A DNA stretch of 64,000 nt from Macropodus opercularis (Eukaryota; Chordata; Actinopteri; Anabantiformes; Osphronemidae), in assembly GCA_030770545.1 (NCBI GenBank), contig CM061103.1:594001-658000 (forward strand), in the 5' to 3' direction. The notes under the pieces were generated by a model that saw only the letters and a list, made by a program, of their open reading frames with translations, ran no database searches and was not told the DNA's origin. The position numbers and the translations under genes are program-made. Below are positions 1-11,387 of the stretch, in pieces; the first letter of the stretch is position 1; each line of letters starts with the position of its first letter.

Positions 1-517
1 TCTCCAGTCTTGGAAGCTATGGCCAAAAATCCTGCCAGCTTCCAGGTGGAAATGGACAAGAAAGACCTGAAGATGGAGGTGGAGGAGGCAGAGGTGGCTG
101 AGGAGGTCTCTGAGCATGAAGTGTCCTCTGAGGAGTTTGAGTTCATTGAGCGGCCACCCAGAGGCGTCATTGATGAGTTTCTTGAGGCTCTAGATACTTC
201 AAAGTTTGCTTCCTCCAAGGCCCCAGAAATTCCGTTGGATGATGAGCTTAGCTTTGGGCAGAAAGAAGTGTCTCCAGTTTCTGCTCTGCCTCTAAAACTA
301 ACTCCAGCCCCAGAGGTGGAAGAGGTACCAAGTCAGAGCTCCTACCTCCTCCTCACCCAGAAGGGCAAGGCTGAGCTGGAGAAGCTTGACACCCAGCAGC
401 CTCCACTCCAAGCTCCTCTCGCCCATTCCCCCATTCGCCAACCAGAGGAAGCAGCCGCTAAGAAGAATGTGGAGGGCGTCAAACTGTTTAAGATGCCAAA
501 CGTGAACATAAAAGCAG
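1..517 (+). CDS. rtn4: rtn4 long-isoform N-terminal exon (3' part)
   Basis: The frame is open from base 1, so the exon begins outside the window. It ends at AAAGCAG|GTAAAA, leaving one base (phase 1) that joins the exon at 7395 to restore a valine before VDLLYW. The encoded 169 residues are acidic and proline-rich, as expected of the cytosolic, poorly conserved N-terminal region of long reticulons. A conserved-looking block FEFIERPPRGVIDEFLEAL (codons about 136-192) stands out; its second half is similar to the IIDEF segment I recall just upstream of the C-terminal part of human RTN4. Fish RTN4 is reported to lack the Nogo-A-specific inhibitory region, and nothing here contradicts that. Confidence 0.85.
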
Positions 518-3500
518 GTAAAACCCAGTTGTGGCATGGAAACCGCCCCCCTACATCTTCCCCACAGTTTTCTCTGTAGGCACTTTTATGTTCATCGGCA
601 TCCCCTTCATCTTCACTCTTTGGTTCTCCACCAAACCACAAGCAGCTGCATTGAATCCCACCACCTTCCCCTTATGCTCAACTCTCCGTTCTTGCATTAC
701 CCTGTGTTGCCTCTACTTTTAAAACTAACCCCTGCATTTTGTAGTGTGTGGATTCATTTGTGTACTTGTGTGTGTGTTCATTGTCGTTCAACCCTCTACC
801 TTTGCTTCTTTCTCATTAGAACATCTGTGGCGGATCATTTTCTTTTCAGTTAACGTAACCCCCCCCCACCGCCTGCTTTTGTTTTCTCACATCCTCTGAA
901 CGAGTAGCGTTATGAACACTTTGTGATAAGTTGAGGTCAAACTGAGAGCATGCAGGACGGTTCTACACACACTTGTGCAGCCGTTTGTCTTTCCCCACTG
1001 AGCATTTTTGCTGTCAACTTGGATTCCTCACAGTCTGCTTTTAGCTTCTACCCACTCTGGAAATAACCCAACATACCAACCCGAAACCCAACTCTACCTT
1101 AGAGACCAACACCCACTCATGACTAAACACACGCTGTCGCTGCTGCCCAATGACTCCCACACCCTGTTACACGTGGTGACATCAGAGTTCATGCACCGGA
1201 GGCCGATAACGCACCGATAGCCTTTGTACTAAATAACTTGAACTTTGCAGACTTTAGAGGGTGTCAAACGTTCCAACCACCAGCTAATCTAAATCTGAAT
1301 GTGTTCTGTACGGACAAAATGCCAGCACACTGCTCCATCAAACGCTTTGTACCATGGGGTTGTCACTGAATCTGAGGATGGAACTGAGCTGTGACGCGTC
1401 CGAGAAGTTAGCAACTCCTAGATGTGCCCCCTTCAGGAAACTATGAGTTGCCCTTGGAGATTCCGCCATCTTACTAAACAGCGTTTAGATTCATTTCAAT
1501 GGATGAGTCAGTTGTTTAAGCTGATCAGTTAATATGTGCACTCTCCAACACACAGCATTGATTCATTTGCTGTATAACTAAAGCAGAGCAGACTTTGCTC
1601 TCTGGGATGAGCTGATGAGGCTTTAACTGTGTGTGTGTGTTAATTAAACCCTCCTCCTCCCTGCATTGCGACACTGGCAGGTCCACAAAGGGTTCTCTGA
1701 CCCAGAAACCACTCAGCATATGAACGTCTGAAAGCTCAAACTGCTTTATCAGAAGGTTTCAGCTTCATTCTTCATAAAGTAGTTAATTGATTTTCTAGTT
1801 ATGGCTTGTGAGACACATCTTGGCTCTGCAGGAGGCAGGTGTAAAACGCTGATCGATTTCTCTTCATATCCAGGGCGAAATAACTAAAAAAGCCTGAAGG
1901 TAGTGATTAACCATGTTATCGTAGCTTCAGTTTTAAGAGAGTTTGTTTTCATAATCCTTTCCATTTAATCTAATGGGTCTGTGGGTGAATCAGCTCAGTG
2001 ACTCTTGTGTCACATTTCCTCAGTGTCACATCAGCAGGAAAACGGTGGAAGGTCACTGTGTGCTGCTTCAGCCTCGACAAACCTTTAGAAAACACTTCGA
2101 TACCAAAAGGCAGGAGCCAGCCGGACTAATGATCGTCTTAGAGGGGTTTGTGTAATTCGCTGCCCCTGATCCATGACTCATCAAGATCTCCTGCTCAGAA
2201 CCACTTCACACAAACGTCTGTAGCTATGACTAAGGTCTTATAATTGATGTGCCCAGAAGAGATGAGCCGGTTCACAAATAAGACCAGTGCCCTCTAGTGA
2301 AAGAAGTAGATCACTACCACTCAGGTAATTCCAACATTCAGTAACACATGACCTCATAGTATCAGCTGGAAAATGAGCCAATTTAGCAGAATGTCCATGT
2401 TCTGATCGCTGAGCTGCTGGTTGGGTCTGGGTCCTAAAAAGCTGATATTAATTTACCCAAAAGGATAATAGTCAAGCATAATGAAGGTTTGCCACATTTC
2501 TTTCCAACGTTGAAGCCTTTGTTTAGCCTGCTGACCCCTGACCTTTCATACCCTCTGACCTGGGACCAGTAATTGCTCTTTTATTGTTGGCGTGACCGAT
2601 TCCCTCCATCTTCATCCTATAGCCCCAGAGTTTCACAGCTACCATTTACCTGCTCTGAGCAGCGTGACCGCAGCAGAGAAGTCACCATCAAACAGCGGCT
2701 TTAGGTTCAGGTTACATGTGGCACCGTCCTTCAGTCCGAGCCGGACTCGGCCGCTGTCTGCGGGTTCATCACTGGGCAGATCTATAACTTTCCTTGTCCA
2801 CCGTAGCAGATGGACAGATATGATTAATATGCTCCGTTGTCATATTTAAGAAAGCGCGTGTGGCAGGAGGTGCTGAGGGAGGGAAGGGGAGGTGCTGAGG
2901 GAGGAGGTGAGGCACAGACGTTTATAGTTGCTGCGTCAGAGCGCTGGCAGCAGACGGTCAGCTGACGCCAGGACTAACTCCATCTCCCTCAGAGGAAGCC
3001 TCGCTCGCGTTCTCCCCTCCCTCTGCTCCTTCCTCCTGCGGCCGGTCCCTCGCTAACACTCCTGTGTGGAATGTGAGTTTGCTGATCGGACGGCATGGAG
3101 AACAACTCGGTGGACAAACGAGAGAGCGAGCCTGCCTCGAAGCTCTGGAGAGAACAGGGTACACGTCCAGCTTCGTCTTTCTGCTGCTAGGTGCCCGTCG
3201 GTGGCTTAGACTCTGTCGTGTGGGCTGGTCCAGTAGCTGCTGCTGCTTTGAACTGAGGGCTCGTACAGACGCTGCAGCACTTTTAGCCCTCGTTGTCGGT
3301 CCAATGATTCAGATGCAGCTGACGCAACCCAAGCTTCACAAACTTTGAGATAACGTGTTGGGCTGAATTTGTATATTGCAGGACCTGCCATTGTTAACTA
3401 GAGCTGCTTTATTTGAATGAGTATGAGGATCGTGTGGAGTGTTTGGGTACGTTTTAAATCTGGTTTCTGTTGACTTGTGACCCTCCGTCTCTATGTACGA

Positions 3501-6500
3501 TCTCTCAGGACCCAGCCTTCACTGCACGTCTCGGGTCTCGTTCTTTGGCAGCTGCCGCAGCTCCGGGACCTTTGGACAGTCAGTTACTGTGACCAAAGGT
3601 GGACAGTAGAGGGGGAGGGGTTTGTGTGAGCAGGGTAATGATTGGCTGTGGTGTGGTGGTATGCTAATGAGCGGGAGCCGCTTCTGCACAGCCGCTGAGA
3701 CGAACGATTGATTGATTGATTCAGGATCGATTGGATCAGGAACCACATTGACAACGGGTGACGTTGTCACTGGAAGCATCTCGTTGTTACAGCTGAACTA
3801 AGAGTCCCTGGTGAAAAAATGATTAGTGAGTCATCACGTTTGTTTTTGTGATATTACCAGTCCATTATTCCACTTCTCTAGTGACACATCTCTTAACATC
3901 TGCAGCTTTACAGCGTGAAGCATGTTCTTAGTACATTTAACACATCTCTCACAAGATGTTTTTCAAAGGAGTTTAAATCCTGATTTTACTGTTTTGAGGT
4001 CATAGTGGTGTTTTTAACTGTTTGTCTTTTGACTCGTTTGCTTTCCTTCAGGGATGCTTGCATTAGTTATTAGTTTAGTTCAGACAACAGAGTAAAAAAG
4101 ACTTTAAACAAGCAACTGTCACTTGACTGATGTCTGTCTGGAATCGTAGCAGATTGTCAGCCGGATTCAAACAGGCTGTCAGCATTATTCTCGTTCTGCT
4201 GGTCGTCCTGGGCCCAGAATCATTCGACGAGCCGCTGCCTCTTCCAGCTCAACACTGAAGCCTTTGTGCTGTGAGCTTATAACAGTCTGTCAGCTCCGTT
4301 CATCAGGCGTAATTCACCGAGGGCCATGAGGCAGAACACGACTGAAACGAGCCGTTGTCTCTGACTCGCATTGTGACTGAGAGAAGCAGCAGGTGGTGAG
4401 GAACTTTACGGCTCCTCAGAAGAACAAATCATATCTATAGTCCTGGAGTTAAAGCTTGTTTTATGAATTATCAGGTGGCAGCTCACTGTGAATAAACATT
4501 AAACCAGAGTTTTAAGCGTCTGGTTTGAGGTATTTTGTGATCAATAAGTTGTCATCACAGTTGATGAGAAGCTTCAGTTTTATTTTCCTGTATATTCACA
4601 TGATTCATGATGTACAAACAGGCCTCATAGCAGCTAGCTCCCAGCATGCACCTGGTGCTTCCTGCACTGTCTCCAGCTCCTTACACGGAGCTAGACTGTG
4701 GGTTGGGTTTGAATTCTTTAGTTTTATCGTTTATCCTTTTATAGTTTGGTTATGCAATGCAGCTCTATAACCCTCGTCATGATTAGCGATAACCTTTCAC
4801 CTGCAGACACGCATCTCTCTGTCTTTACTGAACTTTGAACAAGAGGTGGTGTCACTGGAATGTGGCAAGAGCTTCATCTGTTACAGCGGCCGCTGGAGAA
4901 AACACAGCAATAGACTAAACTGAGACGGGGCTGAAGCATTGAGTTCACCCACACGACGTCAAGAAAATGTGCAGATGGTTCATCATTCATCCATCCATCC
5001 ATTAATCATAATCCATTCATCCATCCATTATTAATCGTCATCCATCCATTAATGAATGAACGAATGATGATTAATGACATTCATCCATCCATTAATTGTC
5101 ATTCATTCATCCATTAATCATCCATCCATCCATTAATCATAATCCATTCATTAATCCATCCGTTAATCATCATTCATCCATTAACCATCGTTCGTCCATC
5201 CATTATTAATCGTCATCCATTCATTAATGAATGAATGGATGATGATTAATGACATTCATCCATCCATTAATTGTCATTCATTCATCCATTAATCATCCAT
5301 CCATCCATTAATCATAATCCATTCATTAATCCATCCGTTAATCATCATTCATCCATTAACCATCGTTCGTCCATCCATTATTAATCGTCATCCATTCATT
5401 AATGAATGAACGAATGATGATTAATGACATTCATCCATCCATTAATTGTCATTCATTCATCCATTAATCATCCATCCATCCATTAATCATCATTCATCCA
5501 TCCATTAATCATAATACATTCATTCATCCATCTATTAATCATCATTCATCCATCCATTAATCATAATACATTCATTCATCCATCTATTAATCATCATTCA
5601 TCCATCCATTAATCATCATTCATTCATTCATTCTTCCGTCCATCCAGAGAGAGGCCGAGCTGCGCATGTCTCTCTCTCCCCCGCTTCTCCCTGGTGTCTC
5701 TCCACCATCGCTCTCTCCCCTTCGTCAGGCGGAGCCGCTGGTTGACGGAGGTTCAAGATGGACGCGAAGCGGGGTTGGTCTCAGCCTTTTGTTCGTCTCG
5801 CTCGTCTTTTAACGCTGGTTGTGTTGCTGCGTCTTTGCATCGCTCCGGGGCTGTGGCTCTGTTCCGTCCGGGCAGGGCGCGGACCGGACCGGACCGACCG
5901 ACGAGGTCATGCCGGACGCTTTGACGTTATGTCCCCTCCGGGTGGTGGCTGTCAGTCCGAACCCGACAAGGATAATGACAGTGTTCTGGATCGAGACCAT
6001 GTTGAAGGGAGGCGGGACCGGGATGGGATTAGAACGAAGCCGGTGCTGGAGCGATATTAGCGGCCGGGTTGAGCTAACAGAGAAGGGGCGTCTATTTTTA
6101 GCCGGGCTCCGGCGACCATATGTAGCCAGGTGACCGCTTTTGGACCCCGGGTCCTCTCTCTCCTCCAACCCCCCTCCTACGCTGCCCTGGTGGAGGCACC
6201 TCTGTCCACGGCTCTGAGTCCAAACGGCGGCTCCGCGTCGAGGCTAGCGGAGCTAACCGGCTAGCACGTTGGAGCTAGCAGAGCTAGCAGGAGGCTAACG
6301 AACATGGCGTTACGAAATGATCACGGTCATCAGCATCTATCGCTGAGAAGTATCCGTTATTCCGCAGAAACCCGCCCGAAGCTGAACATGGCTTGAATAG
6401 TTTCTGTGAATGTGTGTTGGTTTGTGTGGCTGCAGTGGTTGAGACTCTACATTAGTTTCTCACCCTCGAAACAGAAACAGACTCAGTTCGTCTGTGGAGC

Positions 6501-9500
6501 AGATCCCGAGTTTATCAAGCTCTGCTGGTCTCGTCTTTCTGAACTTCAGCTTTATTCTCCAGTTTCACTTTGTTCATTAAATTTCTACAAACATTTTATT
6601 TCTTTAAAACGTTGCCCGCTCTGTGGTTCTTGTAGACCTATGAGGCAGAAACATTAAACCGTCAGATTCCTGCTTGTCGTTGGACGTAATGTGCCTCAGA
6701 GTCGTAGGAAACCCAGGACCCTTCACTTCTAATATTGTCCACTGACCTGCCTGGAATCCTCTGGGGAAACATAAGCGCCGTGAGCTCGGCTGCATTTCAG
6801 CGTCCGACAGGCACCAGCTTCTCTGAATGTTTCTGCAGGCGGCACATCCAGCGTCAGCTCCATCGCAGAATCAGACTCAAAAGTTGTCTGAGATACAAGT
6901 ACAATGTTATGCAAGCGTAAGAAATGAGAAGAACTGCAACGTGGCAGATGCTGGTGTTGCATCACGTTGAGGTCGTCGTTGTGACCTTGGGGGTGATGAG
7001 GGGTAGAAAGAAGGTTGTTAGTCAGCTTTTGAAGCGACTTTCCTCCTGCAGGGCGTATAAGCTTCGGATGAGTTGGTTCCTTTGTGACCTCTGACCCTGC
7101 AGCAGAGTGTTGAGTGATGGAAGAGTCGAACTTGATGCTTCTCATGTGACGGTCAGTTAAGTACCGACGCACAAAATCTGACTCTAGTTTCCGCTGTCAG
7201 CAGAGTTGGTTGATGTAACTGTAGATGGTCATCTTGGATTGTGGGTAATGTAGGCGTTTGTTCATTTTTATAAAATTCTGCATTGACGTCATTAACACGC
7301 ACACACCTGAGGTTGGACTGAAGCTTCACAGAACTCCAGGAGACGATGCTGCGTTTGCTAACGCGTCTCTGCTTGTTCGTTGCTCCTCCTGCAGTCGTGG
7401 ACCTTCTCTACTGGCGCGACGTAAAGGCCACAGGGGTGGTGTTCGGCGCCGCCCTCTTGCTGCTCCTTTCCCTGACGGTGTGCAGCATCGTCAGCGTCTG
7501 CTCCTACATCGGCCTGGCTCTGCTGTCGGTCACCATCTGCTTTAGGATATACAAAGGCATCCTGCAGGCCATCCAGAAGTCCGATGAGGGACACCCATTC
7601 AAGTGAGTCCCACCCCCCAAGCTCATTCATTCTCTATGTAGTTGTAATATCGCAGGACACAGTCGACCCCCATGAGCTGGTAAATAAGTAATAGAGAGCG
7701 TCAGAGTCAGTGGATTCTTTACTCCAGCATGGCCTAAAACAAATTCTCCTGTGAACATGAATGACCTGTGATATTTATACAGTAGCTACTGGTTAGAAAT
7801 CAGAAAATTAGAGATTCAGGATGATGTTTGCACTTGCTAGTCTACATAAAGTAGCTGACGGTTGGCATGTACGGATGTTTGAGTTGGATGAAATGTCTGC
7901 GCATGGTTAAATCAATGTCAGAGCTATGGTCAGCGGACGGAGCCGCTTCACTGGATTAACATAAGCTGGAGAATATCAAAGGACACTTGGGCCAGTTGTA
8001 GGTTTCTCTGACAGAACAGTTCTGTCATCAGGAGGATGAGCTGTAGTTGGTTTGAATGCTTTGAATCGAACATAGATCACCTCTGATCGGTATTTAACCC
8101 GCTCTACGTCTTTTAGGCAGTACCTGGACCATGAGGTGTCACTGTCTGAGGACATGGTCCACAAGTACAGCGACATTGTTCTGGCCAAACTCAACAAGAC
8201 CACCGTGGAATTAAGGCGCCTGTTCCTGGTTGAGGACCTGGTGGACTCCATCAAGGTGAGACTCAGACACACTGGGCTGAAGACAGAGAAACGTCGTCTT
8301 GTTGCTTCTGCAGAAGTAGTTGCTGATGTGGGTCAGGGTTGGTAACAGACCACGTAGACTGAGCGCTCGGAGCCGTGCAGCTGTCAGAGGCCTGTCGTCA
8401 GCTCACCCTCCAAGCTGCAGACCACACGAGACAGATTCCCATAACGGGTAAAAACGCCGGATTCTTTTAATCCCGGCAGGAGAAAGTTTGAGCCTCAGGA
8501 ATGTTTCAAATCCTCAGCGATTTTTTTTCTGCCTTTGTTGTCGCTATACTTGCTGTAAGACAGTAGCTCGTTAAAATGTCTCATTTCACCTGCCTCCAGT
8601 AAATCGGTCTCGATGGCGTCTCGCCTTCGGCCGTTCCGCCTGCTGCCATGTTGGCTCTGGGCCCGACTGCTTCAATGTTCACCATTAACACGAGCAGAAA
8701 AGTGTCACATTACATTAAAGCTCTGCAAACATTTCTGCCGCAGCAGCTTCAGGGCGAAAGTGTCGGCGGAGGAAAAGCATAATTAATCTTTTATTATGAT
8801 AATAGAGTTGTTATTCACTCCGTAGCCTGTAGATCATGGAGCAGCTAAACGCTCTGAGACATGTTGGTGCTGTTTCTTATCTTATTGATCCATGAATCGG
8901 CACGTGGCAGAACAAAGGCAGGATGTTTTCCAGTTAAGCTTTTGGTTGATAGATTTGTTCTCCATTCTGCAGTTTGCTGTGCTGATGTGGATTCTGACCT
9001 ACGTCGGTGCCTTCTTCAACGGCCTCACTCTCCTTATTCTAGGTGAGGAACCGTTGGCTCGTATTTAGCAGCAACTTATGTCTGTTCCACATTTTAAAGG
9101 AAGCACAAAGTGACTGTGGTTTATCTTTGTGTTGCTCAGGCCTGATTGGAGCGTTCAGCTGCCCAATCATCTATGAGAAGCACCAGGTAAGAGCCTCAGC
9201 GTTTACCCACAATGCAACGTTTCCTCTGCTGGTTGTGATGTTTGTGTAATGAAACGCTACTCACCCGGGAAGTAGTCGGAGCCCTGGCAATGTAATAACC
9301 TTCCCTCTATTAAGTCAAATCAAGTCAAGTCAAAACGTGATTTCGTGTACTTTTGTGATTGTGAAGATCTGAAACTGAAGTGACTGTTGTTTCCAGGCTC
9401 AGATCGACCACTACCTGGCTTTGGTCAACAACCAGATCAAAGACGTCGTCGGGAAGTGAGTAGAGCTCTCTGAGTAGAGAACCGCTGTCGCTTCGTGCGA

Positions 9501-9576
9501 GTCCCCTTATGGTCCTTTAACTTTGTCCTGCAGGATCCAAGCGAAGGTTCCGGGGATGAAACGCAAGACGGAGTGA
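1..9576 (+). CDS. rtn4: reticulon-4 (Nogo), 5'-partial gene span
   Basis: This is a reticulon family gene, encoding an ER membrane protein that shapes tubules and high-curvature membrane. Coding exons read from the sequence are 1-517 (continues to the left), 7395-7602, 8117-8255, 8973-9042, 9140-9186, 9397-9455 and 9534-9576 (TGA stop). All introns are GT-AG and all phases agree. The exon sizes 208, 139, 70, 47 and 59 are those I recall for the conserved reticulon homology exons. The C-terminus MKRKTE resembles RTN4 (KRKAE) rather than RTN1 (KRHAE) or RTN3 (KKKAE), and the neighbours eml6 and sptbn1 also indicate RTN4. Teleosts have rtn4a and rtn4b, and I cannot tell which this is. An alternative first exon lies at 3095-3158. 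Confidence 0.93.
518..3094 (+). other. rtn4: rtn4 intron upstream of the internal promoter
   Basis: No coding exon is recognisable here. The short open frames lack family similarity and usable splice sites. A near-match to a CTCF core (one mismatch) lies at 2289-2300. Purine-rich GGGAGG sequence appears just before the short-isoform exon, from about 2875. Confidence 0.6.
2820..3094 (+). promoter_or_regulatory. rtn4: putative internal promoter of rtn4 short isoform
   Basis: The segment precedes the ATG at 3095. It contains TATA-like TATTTAAG (2843-2850) and TTTATAG (2921-2927), then GC-rich sequence that would be 5' UTR. Mammalian RTN4-C uses a comparable internal promoter. The start site is inferred, not seen. 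Confidence 0.4.
3095..3158 (+). CDS. rtn4: rtn4 short-isoform first coding exon
   Basis: ATG at 3095 has a good initiation context (G at -3 and G at +4). It opens 21 codons that start MENNSVDK and end SKLWREQ, then one base before GT at 3159. That phase 1 end joins the exon at 7395 to give ...LWREQ-VVDLLYWRD. Human RTN4-C has the same layout: a short leader ending NWKDK before VVDLLYWRD, with a tryptophan in the same position. The product would be 209 residues, essentially the reticulon homology domain alone (human RTN4-C has 199). The donor GTACAC is not strong. Confidence 0.75.
4981..5646. repeat. ATTCATCC minisatellite with 175-bp higher-order unit
   Basis: The sequence is built from CATCCATC, ATTCATTC and ATTAATCATC words. 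A longer unit recurs: TTAATGACAT occurs at 5071, 5246 and 5421, exactly 175 bp apart. Each unit holds an inverted repeat (for example about 5211-5256) in which ATTAATCGTCATCC is mirrored by GGATGATGATTAAT around CATTCATTAATG. Confidence 0.9.
5640..6450 (+). promoter_or_regulatory. rtn4: CpG-rich segment, possible second internal rtn4 promoter
   Basis: GC- and CpG-rich DNA follows directly after the satellite and includes repeated GCTAGC words of a kind often seen in fish 5' untranslated exons. Several ATGs occur. The one at 5758 has a strong context but its 100-codon frame has no convincing phase 1 donor. The one at 6304 (MALRNDHGH) could reach a donor GAGAA|GTATCC with phase 1 at 6349 and join the exon at 7395. 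No conserved protein supports either, so this may be a non-coding first exon or only a CpG island. Confidence 0.35.
7395..9576 (+). CDS. rtn4: rtn4 reticulon homology domain exons and stop
   Basis: Six exons encode the 188-residue reticulon homology domain. Its order is: VVDLLYWRD start; first long hydrophobic hairpin (about GVVFGAALLLLLSLTVCSIV through LALLSVTICF); the Nogo-66-equivalent loop from RIYKGILQAIQKSDEGHPFK to ELRRLFLVEDLVDSIK; second hydrophobic hairpin (FAVLMWILTYVGAFFNGLTL and onward); and a soluble tail with a basic ER-retention-like end, KRKTE. Hairpins of this kind wedge into the cytosolic ER leaflet. Exons are 7395-7602, 8117-8255, 8973-9042, 9140-9186, 9397-9455 and 9534-9576. 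Every isoform of the gene should contain this part. Confidence 0.95.
7603..8116 (+). other. rtn4: rtn4 intron
   Basis: A GT-AG intron without recognisable features. Confidence 0.7.
8256..8972 (+). other. rtn4: rtn4 intron
   Basis: A GT-AG intron without recognisable features. Confidence 0.7.
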
Positions 9577-10570
9577 AGGTCACAACAAGTCGGCGTTTGG
9601 CTCGAGGAAGTCCAGAAAGGAAGATGGTTGGAGGGAAGGGTGGGAGGAAATGAAGGAAGGCTGGAGGAGGAGAGGAGGGGTCTGGCGTGTTCGCAGCCCT
9701 TCTAACTTTATTTGTCAGAAACACTTTTTTTCCAGTTTTCCTTTTTGTGTTTTGTGGACAAGTTGAAGCTGGTTCGTGAGGCTGAGGTCGGCTCAATATT
9801 TACGTCTCTTCTACTCTTTATTTTAAATCAAGCTCTGAAACGTTTGTTTCTGTGAGAGGTCGAACCTCACAGAAACAAATTTGACCCTTGAATCTACCCC
9901 CTCTCCACCCAGTGCATTGTGGGAGGTGCTGCTCTTTCGTCATTGAACTTAACTTCTCCCGGCCTACAGAGATCTTTTCTGTTTGACCTGATGGTGTTGA
10001 CAGACGAGCAGCAGATGGCATCTTGTGTGTTTTTTTCCAGTCCTCCTCCGTTAGAAGTATTTAGTGACGTTTTTGTCCTCGGTGACGAGCTGCGTGGTTT
10101 CGCCTCGATGTGACGAATGAGGAATTTTTAGTTTCTGATATGTGGGGGAGGGGGTGTACAAGCATCAAAAGATTCATCGCTTCTGAGTAACTAGCTAGAA
10201 AAACTATCAGACAAATAAACACGTAGTTTCATCCAAGTGGTTATTTCCATGTCATCGCAGCTGTGTAGTAATGAAAAACTCTGGAAGGGAACGTTTACAT
10301 TCATCACAACAGATTAAATATTGAAAAAGTATAAAAAAACAGTGATTTAAAACATAACCATCCTGTCTGTGGAGCCGATATCTTAATAAAGTTACAACTT
10401 GACGTGACTTTTGAAAACCTTCGAGCATTTGTTTGTTATGCAAGTATAATTGTGACTGATAAACTTCATACTTCAATTGTGATGATAAAAGCTTCCAGCC
10501 GGGAGCCGTGTTTGTGGAATGCATTGTGAGATGTAAACAATTATCAATAAAGCTTCTAGACGAAGAAAGT
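9577..10570 (+). promoter_or_regulatory. rtn4: rtn4 3' UTR with candidate poly(A) signals
   Basis: AATAAA occurs at 10214-10219, 10385-10390 and 10546-10551, and again at 10678-10683. The third gives a 3' UTR of about 1 kb, plausible for reticulon-4. Which signal is used cannot be told from sequence alone. Confidence 0.45.
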
Positions 10571-11387
10571 CCCGACTCCTGGTGTGTCTGTCGGCGGCGG
10601 CCTGTTTCCACCAGGTCGTGGATGTGACCCAACGAGGTCCGTTTAAATCACAGGAGGAAGGTTTATGATGAAAACTAAATAAACTTTCAAGATGTTAAAC
10701 TGACCCCAAAGATTTATAGTCAGCAGCAGGTGTCTTTAAACGCTCTGACGTTCGCAGGTTGAAACTTCGATGATCGATCGCTTCCAAAATGCTTCCTAGT
10801 GTTGGAGGAGACGTTCTACGAATATATGATGAGTATATGCTAATTATATGTAAACTCTAGTAGGATGGTTGTAGCTGTGAGATGCAGGAGAGTGAAATCT
10901 AATTGCTTCACTTTCAGGTTTTGTCCGTTAAGTCAGTGGAAACAGACACATGACGAGAACGGAGAAGCTCAACAAGCGACTGAGGCCTGAGACAAAGCTT
11001 GGTCAAGCAAAGCCAGTGCGTGTTCGTAGGTTTACTCTGTGGCCACTAGGGAGCAGTAGAGGTCGGAAGGGCTGATTCAGGGGACCGGGCCTCAGCCTGA
11101 CCTCCAAAGGTCGCGTCTGCTTCTTGTGCTACGTTTGTCTGGTGACGTTCAGACACGTAGATGCTCCTACTGACGGAGGCCGTGACCGCGTGGTTCCGCT
11201 CAGTGATGCCTCCACGTCTGCAGGTCGATGGTTTTAAGACTGAAGCAGTGGTTTCACAGTGCTGCTGGTGTTCAAAAGCCACATCTGACCACGTGGAGTC
11301 CAGACGCCACGAAGCAGCACCGACTGGGGAAAGAACTAGACTTTCAACTGAAAACATCTCCAGACAAGTTGCTTTGTATCAGTCTCA
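10571..11387. other. convergent rtn4/eml6 intergenic interval
   Basis: This is the space between the likely 3' ends of rtn4 (plus) and eml6 (minus). No gene is seen. A one-mismatch CTCF-like core, CCACTAGGGAGC, lies at 11043-11054. Confidence 0.5.

Larger units (their letters stand above)
3159..7394 (+). other. rtn4: rtn4 intron between short-isoform exon and RHD exons
   Basis: No conserved exon is seen. The intron contains the ATTCATCC satellite (4981-5646) and the CpG-rich segment 5640-6450, both listed separately. The remainder (3159-4980 and 6450-7394) shows nothing I can assign. Confidence 0.6.

Noticed and set aside
5758..6060. 100-codon frame starting MDAKRGW with a signal-peptide-like stretch
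   Set aside because: The start resembles MDGQKKNW of human RTN4-C, but there is no phase 1 donor of usable quality after the tryptophan, and the remainder is GC-driven arginine-rich sequence.
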